A DNA stretch of 64,000 bases from Gnetum montanum (taxonomy: Eukaryota; Streptophyta; Gnetopsida; Gnetales; Gnetaceae). Where the stretch lies: positions 57,227 through 121,226 of the forward strand of contig MNCI01030281.1 of NCBI GenBank assembly GCA_015680685.1, given 5' to 3'. The position numbers and the translations under genes are program-made. The notes under the pieces were generated by a model that was not told where the DNA came from, did not search any database, and saw only the letters and a list, made by a program, of their open reading frames with translations. Numbering within the stretch: position 1 is the first letter of the stretch; the number at the start of each line of letters is the position of its first letter. This document shows positions 1-10,900 of the stretch, in pieces.

Positions 1-96
1 GGGAATATAAGTAATAAGCATTAAACTATTAAACAAATGCGGATCAGAAAGCGAGAGAGTAAAATTGGGAATCGTTATAATCAAAGCATCGGATAC
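1..96 (-). repeat. Inverted fragment of the pararetrovirus movement-protein region
   Basis: The first 96 bases are the reverse complement of 713-808 inside the pararetrovirus ORF1, with about three mismatches. The match runs off the left edge of the window. It ends abruptly at base 97, where the forward viral copy begins, about 28 bases before the primer site. This head-to-head arrangement of virus pieces is typical of endogenous pararetrovirus loci formed by end joining or recombination. It does not code for anything here. Confidence 0.9.
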
Positions 97-124
97 GGTG
101 TGTGAACGCTACGTACTTTGAGGG

Positions 125-137
125 TGGTATCAGAGCC
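125..137 (+). promoter_or_regulatory. Primer-binding site for initiator tRNA-Met (pararetrovirus)
   Basis: TGGTATCAGAGCC matches the primer site that caulimovirids use to prime minus-strand DNA synthesis from the 3' end of initiator tRNA-Met. It conventionally marks base 1 of the circular viral map. It lies 153 bases upstream of ORF1, so the leader in this copy is short. Confidence 0.9.
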
Positions 138-289
138 TTGTTGCAGTTCTTCGTCATTTAACGCCAGGGGTGGACGTGAGGGTTGCTCGTAAGAACGTTC
201 TTGCAGTGCTGTAAGCCACGCAGTAACGGCCGATGGATAGGCGAGTAAGTCGTGCAAGCCAGGAGCTGAACGCAGAGTAGGCACGTCTA

Positions 290-3241
290 ATGACGAGTTC
301 TTCCAGAAGACCAAATCCAGGTTCTCATTCTACTTTCTCTTATATTCAACGTTTGTCCAACTATTGCTCCTCCGCGAATGCTAGTATGTTGCCACCACCT
401 CCATGCCAAAAAGATTTCTATCCCAAATCCTCATTGCACACGTTTGAATCCTTTCAGTCTATGCATTTTAGTGAATGTGATCTCGGTATTGCTAGCTCTA
501 GCCTTCGTCTAGTAGCTCTTACTTTTTTTGACCCGGGGGAGGTTGAGAAATGGAAAAAAGCAGGTTATCAATATATCCATATTGCTGAAATTGCTATTCA
601 CCTTCATCCACACTTCAACTATCGTCTCAAAAAGCCTTACTGGATTGCGCTAATAGATAGGAGATTTAAATCGTTTCAAGAAGCCATTATAACCCAAGCT
701 AAAGGTAGGTTAGTATCCGATGCTCTGATTATAACGATTCCTAACTTTACTCTCTCGCTTTCTGATCCGCATTTGTTTAATAGTTTAATGCTTATTACTT
801 ATATTCCCGTTGATATTGTAGATCGTAGTGTTTATTGCACAATAGGTACAAGGTTAAGTTTTAAATTATTTAGTTCAGTCAGTATCCAAACACTCTTACC
901 TTTTGGCCAACAAGCTCTCTCTGTTGGTTCAACAAATTTAGAATACGGGACACAGATTAACACAGAGGATCTTCCGATCCATAGGCTCTTCCCAGACCTA
1001 GAAGATCCATTAGAAGAATACTATGAGCAGAAAAGACCTAAAAAGTCTTTATTCAGATCATCATCCAAATCTCGGAAATACTATGTAGAACTACAACCAC
1101 CAAAACTCCTTCCTTATGATCCATTAGCTCCCAAACCTGTAAAACCCACAAAACCATTAATCCTGTTTAAAAAACAAAAATCAACTTATGAAGAACAGGA
1201 GGAGAAAATACAAAAGATGGGAAAAATGTTCAAAGAACTAGGTATCACTTTAGATCCTAGGAGAGTCATAAAACAAAAGGGAGAAAAACCTGTACCCATT
1301 ACTGAACAATCAGAAACAGATCAAAAAGGAAAAATAGTTCTAGAAGATGTCTCTACATCTAGTTCTAGTTCTGACGATGATGTATCATGCTCAATTAAAC
1401 CATCACAAAGTTGTACACATAAGAATCTACATAAGATAGATCATGACATTAGGTGTGTTGAGTGTGATGAGTTATTAAGGATCAATATGAATACGGAAGA
1501 ACAAAAAGAAGTAGCACATATGATGCAATATAAGCCATCTGTAGAACAACCCTCTGAAGTCATTAAACTCCATAACTGGACTAATCATAAGTTATCCTAT
1601 GTAAGTGACCAAAATTTAATGACATATGCAGAAGTAAAAGAAGTACAAAGAGACGTAAAAGATTTGCATAAGATATGGGTTCCTAAGCAAAAAAATGGAA
1701 AATCTAAAGGTAAAGAAAAGAAACTTGATCCGTCTGATCTAGATGGTATTTACTTAGATTCACCACCTATCACTCCTCCTAAAGGAAAGAAAAAATCAAC
1801 AACAACTTATGTACCAAAAAGACGACCGGTACATACAATTCCAAAATCTGAAAAAGGGAAAAAAGAGGAGGAAGAGATTAATGCTAATGAAGAAGATAAC
1901 GAGACCCTTTATATTGGAAGTGAAGGATCTTTAGATGAAGAAGAAAAGAAAATGTTACAAAAACAAGGTATGATCTTCCAAGATCCTAAAGACTTGACAG
2001 CTATGCAAATCCGAAAGACATCAGAAAAACCACCACCATATTTTAGTATGGACAACAAATCTATTAGAGAAAGACAAAAAGAGATTGATAAAATCAGTGG
2101 TTTCATCGCTAGACAAATTGTCTTAGAAAAGAAGACATATGAACATGCCATACTCAACGCAACGTTAAATTTCGAAGGTATGTTAAAACGTTGGTGGAAT
2201 TTCATAGAAGCTCCCGTACGTAAAAAATTATTAAACAATCCGCATGTTATTTTCTTAAATGCTATTACAAAAGAATTCTTAGGAAATAAAGCTGATAGGG
2301 ATAGTGCATATAGGACGTTGTTTTATAGTTCAAGATTACATAAGATTCAGGACATGTCTCCATTCCTTGACATCATGGAAGAATGGTATTATTATGGAAA
2401 ACTCATACATGACGTAGGTGCAAAAGAACATCTGTTAGGATGTCTTCCAACACCTTTTGCTAGTTATTATCGAGCTCAACTTCAACATGAAGAAAAGGAT
2501 CTCGAGGAAATGAGTTTTAGTGCCATCCGCCAATTCCTTGAAAAAGTCACAAGGGATCTGTGTGTCCAGCAAAAAACACAAAAATTAGTAGGATCCTTAA
2601 CTAAACAAATAGGTAAAGACTTATGTTTACAAATGTGTCCTGAAGATAATTTTGGACAGCTAATTAGGAATAGAAAACAACAGACTGAGCCATGTGTATG
2701 TAAACCTACACAACGTACATCACAGAAATATTCAAAACCAAAGAAAGTCTGGAAACGGAAATTCCAGCCAAAAATCAAACGAAAAAATTGGCCACAAAAA
2801 CCTTTTAAAGGTATGTTTAAACGAAAACAAGGGCCATATAAAAACAAGGAAGTCAGATGTTTCATTTGTTCAGGGAAGCATTATTCTAACCAATGCCCAA
2901 AAAAGGATAATCATCCTCAACGCATCAATTTCATCGAAACCATGAAACTTACGGAAGATGATTTCTTCCTAACATATGATTCTGACTTATCATTTTCAAA
3001 CGGGGATATTTACTTAGAATCTTCAGATCAATATTCCAGTGAAATGGAATTCGAAGATATTCCTGATTACCCCAATGAACTAGGTGATGTAGATTATGAT
3101 ACAGATTCTTCAGGGTATATGTATCATGTTTACATGAATGAAGAATCAGAAAGTGATGATCTCTATGAAAGAGATCCAACATATTCCATGTTAAAAAGCC
3201 AACTACGCCAATTAGAGAAAAATGGCAAAAGGTTCCTTTAG
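290..3241 (+). CDS. Pararetrovirus ORF1: movement protein plus coat protein
   Basis: An open frame of 983 codons starts at the first ATG after the primer site. Residues of about 60-210 look like a 30K-superfamily movement protein, which opens plasmodesmata for cell-to-cell spread; the stretch around DRRFKSFQEAII and SDALIITIPNF is typical. The middle is charged and Lys-rich, with a Cys/His cluster near residue 375-395. Residues of about 600-870 resemble a caulimovirid coat region: a Trp-rich helical part, a basic tract, then a zinc knuckle CFICSGKHYSNQC. The knuckle spacing is CX2CX3HX4C, one residue shorter than the usual CX2CX4HX4C. The tail is acidic. Fusion of movement and coat domains in one ORF is known for several genera. 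The frame is unbroken although the next one is not. Confidence 0.85.
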   Translation: MTSSSRRPNPGSHSTFSYIQRLSNYCSSANASMLPPPPCQKDFYPKSSLHTFESFQSMHFSECDLGIASSSLRLVALTFFDPGEVEKWKKAGYQYIHIAEIAIHLHPHFNYRLKKPYWIALIDRRFKSFQEAIITQAKGRLVSDALIITIPNFTLSLSDPHLFNSLMLITYIPVDIVDRSVYCTIGTRLSFKLFSSVSIQTLLPFGQQALSVGSTNLEYGTQINTEDLPIHRLFPDLEDPLEEYYEQKRPKKSLFRSSSKSRKYYVELQPPKLLPYDPLAPKPVKPTKPLILFKKQKSTYEEQEEKIQKMGKMFKELGITLDPRRVIKQKGEKPVPITEQSETDQKGKIVLEDVSTSSSSSDDDVSCSIKPSQSCTHKNLHKIDHDIRCVECDELLRINMNTEEQKEVAHMMQYKPSVEQPSEVIKLHNWTNHKLSYVSDQNLMTYAEVKEVQRDVKDLHKIWVPKQKNGKSKGKEKKLDPSDLDGIYLDSPPITPPKGKKKSTTTYVPKRRPVHTIPKSEKGKKEEEEINANEEDNETLYIGSEGSLDEEEKKMLQKQGMIFQDPKDLTAMQIRKTSEKPPPYFSMDNKSIRERQKEIDKISGFIARQIVLEKKTYEHAILNATLNFEGMLKRWWNFIEAPVRKKLLNNPHVIFLNAITKEFLGNKADRDSAYRTLFYSSRLHKIQDMSPFLDIMEEWYYYGKLIHDVGAKEHLLGCLPTPFASYYRAQLQHEEKDLEEMSFSAIRQFLEKVTRDLCVQQKTQKLVGSLTKQIGKDLCLQMCPEDNFGQLIRNRKQQTEPCVCKPTQRTSQKYSKPKKVWKRKFQPKIKRKNWPQKPFKGMFKRKQGPYKNKEVRCFICSGKHYSNQCPKKDNHPQRINFIETMKLTEDDFFLTYDSDLSFSNGDIYLESSDQYSSEMEFEDIPDYPNELGDVDYDTDSSGYMYHVYMNEESESDDLYERDPTYSMLKSQLRQLEKNGKRFL

Positions 3242-5463
3242 ATGACTTACATAAATTTAGGGCCTACAAACACAAAGTAAAATCTAAACGAAATGAGATT
3301 GAAACACATAAGCAAATGATTGAGGAATCCTTTGGTATATATCAAGATTCCCAGAATCCCAACATCGAAGACCTTGAAGATGAAACCCAAACACCACATA
3401 AGGAAGAAAGAGAGGTGACACCGGATATACAAACTTCTATGTGGCGACAGTTTTGCATCAAACAACTCAAGAAGTATCTTCAACAGGCCTCAGAGGAACT
3501 TGAACATGTAGAACAACCAGAAGAGAGTTGGCAACAAGCAGAATATGAGAAGGAAACAAAACAGGTGAGCATAATACTAGAAGTAAACTGTAATACTTCA
3601 CGACCAATCTTACCTGCCTGTTCATTTATGATATCATGGCCTAAGTATCATAGGTATACTATAGATTGTTTGTTTGACATAGGTGCAGAAGTATCACTTG
3701 CTAGAGAAGAAACAATCCCGTCTTGTTTTTGGGAAGAAAAGGAACCATCTCACATTTCCTTCAACACCCAAAAAAGACTCCTCACAAAGCAAGCCAAGTT
3801 ACCTGTTCTAATGCCTGATAAAACAATAGTGTATTTTATAGTCTGTCAGTTTCCTTTACCTTCTTATGATTGTTTAATAGGATCAGATAATTTACAACAT
3901 TTTGATATCACGATTACTAAGCAATTTATCAAATTAGATCAACATAAGTTTACTAGGATAAATGCTAAACAACAATTTAAAAATCAAAAACTTCAAAAAT
4001 ATAATCAAAAAAGGGAAACTTGGATTGTTAATCAAATCGAAAAATACCAACCAAATTTTGAAGACATAAAAACCCAATTACTCCAATTTGCAAATGATGA
4101 CCCCACTGTGTTTCGTCACAAAAAAGAACATTGGTGTCAGATTGAATTACAAGATGGAGTAAAAGTAAAGTCTACTACGCAACATATAGGAATGTCGCCT
4201 AGTCTCAGAAAAGAATGTGAATCAGAGATCCAAGAATATTTACAAAGAGGTTTAATCCGACCAAGCACCAGTATGTTTGCTTGTGCCGCTTTCTTTGTAA
4301 ACAAACGAGCTGAATTAGTCAGAGGAAAAAAACGTTTAGTAGTTAATTATAAACCTTTGAATGATATTATTAAATCAGTCCAGCATCCCATTTCAAATAA
4401 AGACGATCTGTTTCAATGAATGCCGCATACTAATATTTACTTCAAATTTGATTTAAAATCAGGATTTTGGTAGATCCAGGTTCAGGAATCTGATCGTTGG
4501 AAAACAGCTTTCACAGTACCCGACGGATTATATGAATGGAACGTTTTGCCGTTCGGCATTAAAACTGCTCCATCCATATTCCAAAAGATGATGGACTCTA
4601 TTTTTCATTCTTATCCGTTTATATTAGCTTACATAGATGATATTTTAATTCTTAGCAAATCGGTAAAAGAACATCTAGATCATTTGCGTGTTTTTTCTGA
4701 CCTCATAGATAAAAATGGACTTGTCCTCTCACCAACAAAAATGAAGATCGGACAGTCTCACATTGAATTTTTAGGTTTAGAAATCTCTGCTGGTATTATA
4801 AAATTACAACCACATATCGTCCAAAGCATTATTAAGTTTCCTGATATCTTAGAGAACAAAGTTCAGATACAACGGTTTTTAGGATGTATAAATTATGTCT
4901 CTGGTTTCTTTAAGAATATAGCTAAGGAACGAGATGTATTAAATATATTATTACAAAAGCATTCTCCTCCATGGACCCATGCATGCACTGAGGCTGTGCA
5001 AAAAATCAAACAGGCATGCCAGGATTTGCCTCCACTTTTTCTTCCCGGTGAAGGTAAGTTTATCCTTGAAATAGATGCCTCTGAATGTTTTTGGGGCGCC
5101 ACTCTAAAACAAGAACAAAACCGTACGATCAGGATTTGTAGATATGCTTCTGGAAAATTTAATGAAGCACAACAAAAATATCACAGTTCTCATAAAGAAC
5201 TCCTAGCCATTGTTAAGGGTATAGAAAAATTTTGGTTATTCCTCCAACCATAACGTTTCATTGTCAGGAGTGATTTAAAACATTTTGACAAGTATCTACA
5301 ATCCAAAAACCTTACAAAGGTGGCTCATACACGGCTAATCCGATGGAGTTTATTTTTGGCTAACTTTGAATTCGATAGTGAATATGTTGAAGGCTCAAAA
5401 AATTGCCTTTCTGATTTTTTAACTAGAGAGTTCCAACTCTCTAGTAGTACTAATGATTTATAG
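3169..5463 (+). pseudogene. Pararetrovirus pol frame: aspartic protease, reverse transcriptase, RNase H
   Basis: The frame opens at 3169, overlaps the end of ORF1 by about 70 bases in another frame, and has no ATG before 3316. The protease core is around 3660-3710 and reads FDIGAE, with Ile where the family has Ser or Thr. The RT spans about 4190-4900, with the fingers and palm at 4190-4560 and the catalytic YIDDIL near 4630. RNase H spans about 5060-5440 (IDASE, later HKELLA). In-frame stop codons sit at 4417-4419, 4471-4473 and 5251-5253, and the frame closes at 5461-5463. The first two fall within the RT before its catalytic motif, the third inside RNase H, so this copy cannot make an intact enzyme. 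No frameshift was seen. Confidence 0.88.
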
Positions 5464-6414
5464 TTTTATTTTTCAGAGTTACTCCGTAGCGAAGGATGGA
5501 CTCTTCGTTCCTCAAGGAGATTACGTCCTAGTTTGCCAAATGAAAGATTTCTCAGTTTTCCTCAGTATTTTAGTGAAACTAGTAGATTTGGTAATGAATG
5601 GACTGCTTTCTGTAATGCCACAAGGTCTCAAAATTCTGACGCCATCATCACTTAAAAGGTTTTTTCTGCCCTTCCACTACCAGCACGAAGATCTCAATGA
5701 GATCAAATTCCGGCTCCATACCTTTTCCTTGCCACAGATGTGAATCTCACTAATCTAGAATTCAGTAACTGGTATTCTGCTGATTGTTTAAATTGGCCTT
5801 ATTACCAGCCAAGTGATTTTCATGTTTACCGCATCTCTTTTAGTCCCCTTAGTGTACCACCAGACAATGATGAATTATTCTGGAATTGGTGGGCTAAATT
5901 TGGTCATTCTCCTTCTCACTTGCCAACTAATTATCCTGGTCCACTTCGCACAAGTCTCTATGGCTACCGGGGTGATTTTTTATTTTATGGGAATCCTGAT
6001 CACATGGCCTGGAACTTTTTGCACATGGCATCTAACCCAGTCTATTTTCTCATTACCTGCATATCCAAAAGGACAGACTGGCAACTCACATGGGGTGAAG
6101 CTTTTTATCAGGATGTGTACACTGCTAATGCCTATGATATCCAGCATCACTGTCACATCCATTTAAAGGTCCCGTACACTTTAGAGCTCTATTATATGGA
6201 CCGCAGGATTGATGACTATCGTGCCTCTGGAGGAAAGGAAATCAAACTTTATCTTGTTGGCGAGCACTCAGAAGAATCTAATGATAGCACGGACAGCACG
6301 CCTAATGATTCTCCCGGACGATATGATTACAGCTGTGAAGACTTCCACAACCATGCAGACGATTCTGATGGACATAGTGTCGATTTTGGTCCAAACAGTC
6401 CACCGTCACGTTAA
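5464..6414 (+). pseudogene. Unassigned C-terminal pararetrovirus protein region
   Basis: The same reading frame as pol continues past the stop at 5461 and reads plausibly as protein. It has further stops at 5653-5655 and 5698-5700, then stays open from 5701 to the TAA at 6412-6414. The open part has no ATG near its start. The product would be rich in aromatic residues (Trp, Tyr, Phe), with an Asp/Ser/His-rich acidic tail after about 6260. I do not recognise the family. Some endogenous caulimovirids carry a downstream ORF of unknown function in this place. It could be a separate ORF3 or the end of the pol polyprotein; the shared frame slightly favours the second, or a common ancestral frame. 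Confidence 0.55.
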
Positions 6415-6518
6415 AAAGTTGTCTGCCATAATCTCTGCCACAATCTCTTAAAGTGGATCCGAATCCTAAAAGTAGATCGTCCCAGTTGGCATCCATTGAT
6501 GAAAGGCGGTTTGTAAGC

Positions 6519-6525
6519 TATAAAT
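6519..6525 (+). promoter_or_regulatory. Pararetrovirus TATA box
   Basis: TATAAAT follows the last viral frame by about 105 bases and is followed by a short (TG)n run at 6531-6544. This is the expected place for the pregenomic RNA promoter of a caulimovirid. Transcription would start near 6550 and run round the circular genome. Confidence 0.7.
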
Positions 6526-6765
6526 AACAGTGTGTGTGTGTGTGTAAGGGCATATAGATGCAAGTAGCATAAGTGAGTCAAGTAGTCTGCAAGTGTGAGT
6601 TTATTTTCCGCAAGAGTGAGTAGTTGTAAGGAGAAGATATCAGTTTCTTAATGCTCTCTGCTCAGAAACTAAGCATTCTCTCCGCCACTGAAAGAGAAAT
6701 CGTTCTGTGATGCGCTTTGCTCTAGAACAAGCATTCCTTTTAGTTCTGTAAATGCTGGTGTGTGC

Positions 6766-6771
6766 AATAAA
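6766..6771 (+). terminator. Pararetrovirus poly(A) signal
   Basis: AATAAA lies 247 bases downstream of the TATA box. In caulimovirids the poly(A) signal sits just past the transcription start, so that the pregenomic RNA is terminally redundant. The spacing here would give a redundancy of about 230 bases. The remaining bases up to 6830 look like viral leader. Confidence 0.7.
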
Positions 6772-6830
6772 ATGATTTGTTTTGGCATATCTGTGTGTTA
6801 TTTGGTCTGCATTCAAATGAGCGTATGTGT

Positions 6831-6851
6831 TAATAGATAGGAGATTTAAAT
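6831..6851 (+). repeat. 21-bp repeat of ORF1 sequence at the right virus edge
   Basis: These 21 bases are identical to 651-671 in the movement-protein region and diverge at once on both sides. They mark where the viral leader stops and other DNA begins. The match is either a short re-entry into ORF1 or a recombination microhomology. Confidence 0.75.
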
Positions 6852-6861
6852 GGTGAGTCTA

Positions 6862-7190
6862 CTTGTGATCTTCAACAATGTCTAAATTGCCAACATTATG
6901 TTGCTATTAAATAATTTTATTTGATATGCACCTATCCTTGCATTAAAATATCCACAAATAAATACTAATCCTTTTGCTACAAATTCTACAATATCTCTAC
7001 ATAAGAACTGAAATGGATGATCATAAGACAACTCTATATAATTGTCCAATGTAGCATTGCTAGGAGAAAAATAGCATATGGGAAGGTAATCATAACCATG
7101 TTAACATAATATTTTTAGCTAAACATATTATTTATGGTCATCAATTCTTTTTAAAAGCACATAATTTTCAAAAGATTTCCTCAGTAACAC
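6862..7190 (-). pseudogene. LINE endonuclease fragment
   Basis: The minus strand around 7110-6880 translates to a recognisable part of an apurinic-type endonuclease of a non-LTR retrotransposon. It contains YFSPSNATL, then DIVEFVAKGLVFICG, then FNARIG, which is the GDFNA-type metal-binding motif with Tyr for Asp. A stop follows near 6887. Only the endonuclease part is visible; no LINE RT was found nearby. The fragment lies between the right edge of the virus and the remnant of element C. Confidence 0.65.
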
Positions 7191-7419
7191 TACAATTCCT
7201 CTAGAAGATTTGCCTCTTCATCCTACTATTAATCATGGGTTAATTTAGTTTGAATATAATAAGAGTCACATTATTTCCATGATAAGGATCTCTTATTAAT
7301 AAAAAAGGGATAAATGTCGTGATCTTACTATATACAGAGTTATTCCTTCAATAATTTGATAATAGAGAATAAAAGTCCCTCAAATAAAGTTATTTCCTGC
7401 ACATGGTTGATGATTTCTC

Positions 7420-7848
7420 AGTTAAAAAAAAAGAAACATAAAATAAATGACTTAAGGAATAGAAAAATTATATGAAGAATAGGAAATATTAGAGAATAGA
7501 AAAATTTATTAACAACTTAAAAAATATCAAAGAATTGGAAAGTATCAAATAGTTGAAAAATTGACAAAAAAGTTGTAAATAGTGTTATGAAATTACCAAA
7601 AAAGGGATAAAAATCTTATTCATAAGAACTAATTAAAATAATGATCACCCCCATGACTATGAGTTGAGAGGAAGATATGAAGAAAAGATTCAACATTGGT
7701 TATGATGAATGAGGATAATTGGATCATAGGTTCTTAGGATCAACTTCTATGGGTTTGTTAGATGGTAAATATGTAAGGCATCAAGTTTGTAGGTTGTGTG
7801 GATAATGTAAGTTCCCTCCTAAAGTGTTTGGAATTTACTACATTAAGG
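7420..7848 (-). mobile_element. Element C, left remnant: Athila-like integrase tail
   Basis: This stretch aligns by eye with 45200-45620 in element D and 25900-26320 in element B: an A-rich tract, then the conserved CCCCCATGACT block near 7627, then the end of the integrase frame. It stops at the CACAT target duplication of element A and resumes at 37092. No 3' LTR of C is seen, so C is truncated on the left somewhere between 7190 and 7420. Confidence 0.6.
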
Positions 7849-7853
7849 CACAT

Positions 7854-8745
7854 TGATGAGCAATGGAGCAATCCTAGCACTCTACCATACAAGTCACAAG
7901 TTCTAGCATGTAACTAGATCGTAATCTGCAGATGAGCAATGTAATTATGTTGGTGATTGATATTAAGTTAGTGATAATTATCTTCTCACCTTGAGTTAGT
8001 GAAGTCTAGATATACATTTTAACTCGCAATGATGGATATGTTATGTGATGTTATAGGGCTTATTTTACCCCTAAGTGCAAACATAATGAAACTAAAGTTA
8101 AGTACTAAATCTAGGTAATAAAAAGAATGTAAATCTATTCTATCCTATAGCAATGAGCATCTGTTCTTGGTTTACTAGACATAACTTGGACTCATGTAAT
8201 TGTTACTAGGATTACCAAGTGAATTCACCACTAAGCAAATCAAGTGAAACCACTATTGTATGACCAAATGATTACACTTAATGCTAGAAACTAGTCATAC
8301 TCATTCCACTTTACTAATGAACAACTAAAATAAAGTGCTTGGAAAATGTAAATGATTAAGTTAATAAAACAAGAAAATTATGCCAAGTAAACAAATAATA
8401 CTAAGTGGATGCTACAATGATGAAAAGCAATCTCAATATTTATTACTATCATGAGCTACATCCAAGTATAATTCACTCAAATAAAGATTCCATTCAATTG
8501 CTTAACATCACACTACAGGCATTCACTCTATCGCTAACTAAGAAAACAAACTACAAGAATTTCTCTCAGACTTGGAATGAAAAGTTGTTGATTGTGTGTT
8601 CAGGTGTTGATATTTATAGGATTGCACACATCCCAAGACATTATATTAATGATGATGTAACATGGATTTTGACATGGTATCTATGACATTGTTGATACGA
8701 TATTGTAGCTGTGATATTGCATTTTCCAAAAATTTTACTTTATCA
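7854..8745 (-). repeat. Element A 3' LTR
   Basis: This LTR begins TGATGAGC and ends TTTATCA. To its right is the C-rich complement of a polypurine tract (ACCCCATG at about 8746-8753), which identifies it as the 3' LTR of a minus-strand element. It pairs with 36175-37086. Confidence 0.85.
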
Positions 8746-10900
8746 TACCCCATGACCGACTAGAAACTTGTCCTTGAGTGAAACAAAATAAGGATAGAGT
8801 CCCTTACAAAATTGGAAGGTAGACTCAACTTGCCATGACTAACTAACTATTTACATGACTTAGAATTTTGCCATGATGTTTTTACAAAAAACAAAATTTG
8901 AAGTAGTGTGATGTAGTTCATGTTCCAGGCGGTGGAGGCTCTTTCATTAGCTTCTTCCCTTTATCATTAGGCTTCTAAAATTGATATCTATTTAAGAGCA
9001 CCTAAAGATTTTCCTCTTCTATCCTTGCATCATGTACTATCCATGTTTGTTGAGGAATGTTGAATGGAGCAGGTACATCCCATGGACATGGAAACTATGG
9101 AAATATTTTATTGGCCTTCACGTACTAGGTCTCAAACTACCTCCTTTTCTCTTCAAAAGCTTTGGTTATCTTTCTAAGTTCTTGTTAATTTGACATTCGA
9201 TGTGCAAAGTTTATTGCTACATCATTTTGCACCTGCTAGCTGGCTTTAATAGTTTCTAGTTTAGAGTTTGCCACATGTAATTTTTGCAATGCATCCTTTC
9301 GATTGGAAAACTCCTTCTTGTACATCGCATATACTGCTGCTACCTACTACTTGAGCTCATTTCTTGGCCTACCTATTATTAACATGGCTAGCTTGGCATA
9401 CCAAAGGTTTGCCAATCCCACGTACTCTATCAAATCTTCTATTTATAGGTCTTTATTTTTCACCTCGACCTAGTGAACATGGGTAAGATTGTCTAAGATG
9501 GGTTGCTAGTCTGGATTTTTGGTAGAGAGGGAAATAATTCTAGCCTTCATCATCTGGATTTATTTTTCATTTATTTACTTATACATGTCCACCTGATCTC
9601 TGAAATGCTCCTTTAATTGTTCATGTCTCTTGCCCTCATTTTGCCATGTGCTTATTTCGATTATAGACTTTTAATAGATGGTGTGAACTTCCTCCATTGA
9701 GAGGTTCCTATTTTCCCTAGCTAAGCAACTTGTATCTTTGTTGACTCTCATAAGTTGTTCTCTTAGGTGATGAATGCTTTCTTCAAGAACATTTTTCTAC
9801 TTTTCTATATTTGTTAACCTATTATTATTAGCAACGAGCTTTTTATTTTCCTATTGTAAGTTTGTGAGAGCTTTAACATGTGCATATGTTTGTGCCTCAG
9901 CAATAGATGCATCCTACATTTCCTTTTCCTTTTCCTTCTCCATCTATATGTTGTGAGAAATTAGCTACCTCACATGATTAGTTTTGAACTAATCAAGTTG
10001 ATCTAGTGATATGAACTATGTAGGGTCTTTCTTTTTAGCTCTTAGAATTGCTAACTCTTCTTGTAGCCTATGTACTTCATTTTTGGCATGTTTAGCTTTG
10101 GTTTTTTCCATAACCAACTTTTTGTTCGTGGTAATTAAAACAAAATAAATTTCAATGATATCACTCAGGATATTAAAAAGGTTTTGCATGACTTGACCTA
10201 TCTATAGCAATCTGTCCAGTATATCTTCACGCTCTACAAGAGTCATTAAGGTACTAGTAAGCATTTAAGCATGTCTTACTCCAAAAATATTAGCTAGTGG
10301 CACAAAAGGAACATTAAAGGATTCTTTGATATGATTTGTTATAACTTTAGCTGTTCTCGCTTCATCTTGGTGCTGCATAATCACAACTCTAGCTTCTTCA
10401 CCAATTTCAAGCATGACTTAGAATGATGTAGCATTCTTTGAGATTTGTTATGCCTAGTCATCCTCTAGTGTTTGTAGTAACACCTATCCACTTGTTGGAT
10501 CTATGGAAATGTTGGACTTGACTAAACTCTCTCTTACTTTGTAGAGATTGGCTTCCTCCCTTATTCCTCAGCTTATTGTCTTTATAATTTTTTGTAGATG
10601 GCTCAGTGATGACCTATAGTCTTGTGGTGGCGACGATGGAACTTGTTGTTGTTACTATTTAACTTATGGTTGGTTGCTAGGTCTTGCTTATTATTGCTGA
10701 TTGGTAGCTAGAATTTTATCAATAGGAGTGGAACTTGCAACTCCCTCAATGCCTGTTGGCTTCTCTAGCTGACCTTTCTTGGATGGCACTAACTTGAACA
10801 TTTTTGGGTAAGAAGCATTTTGGACCTTCCTAGGGACATCATTGGTGTATTTTAGGATTTTGACTTATCTACATAGCTTTCTTATGAGGCAAGGGAATGG
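8746..10900 (-). other. Element A 3' internal region, mostly non-coding
   Basis: This lies between the env-like ORF and the 3' LTR. It aligns weakly with 41030-42340 in D. It is T-rich on the plus strand, many short frames are broken, and I see no clear domain beyond the decayed C-terminal part of the env-like ORF. Confidence 0.5.

Larger units (their letters stand above)
97..6851 (+). mobile_element. Endogenous pararetrovirus (Caulimoviridae), near full length
   Basis: The locus holds, in order, a tRNA-Met-type primer site, an ORF with a 30K-type movement domain and a CCHC coat region, a frame with aspartic protease, RT with YIDDI and RNase H, an unassigned protein, a TATA box and a poly(A) signal. 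There is no integrase and there are no LTRs, which separates it from the Ty3 elements to the right. The layout fits a petuvirus- or florendovirus-like member of the family, but the genus cannot be fixed by eye. ORF1 is open; the downstream frame carries six nonsense codons and no frameshift that I could see. Both ends are rearranged (1-96 and 6831-6851). It is annotated as a decayed integrated copy. Confidence 0.9.

Noticed and set aside
81-314. 77-residue minus-strand frame at the left edge
   Set aside because: It overlaps the primer site and viral leader and shows no family features.
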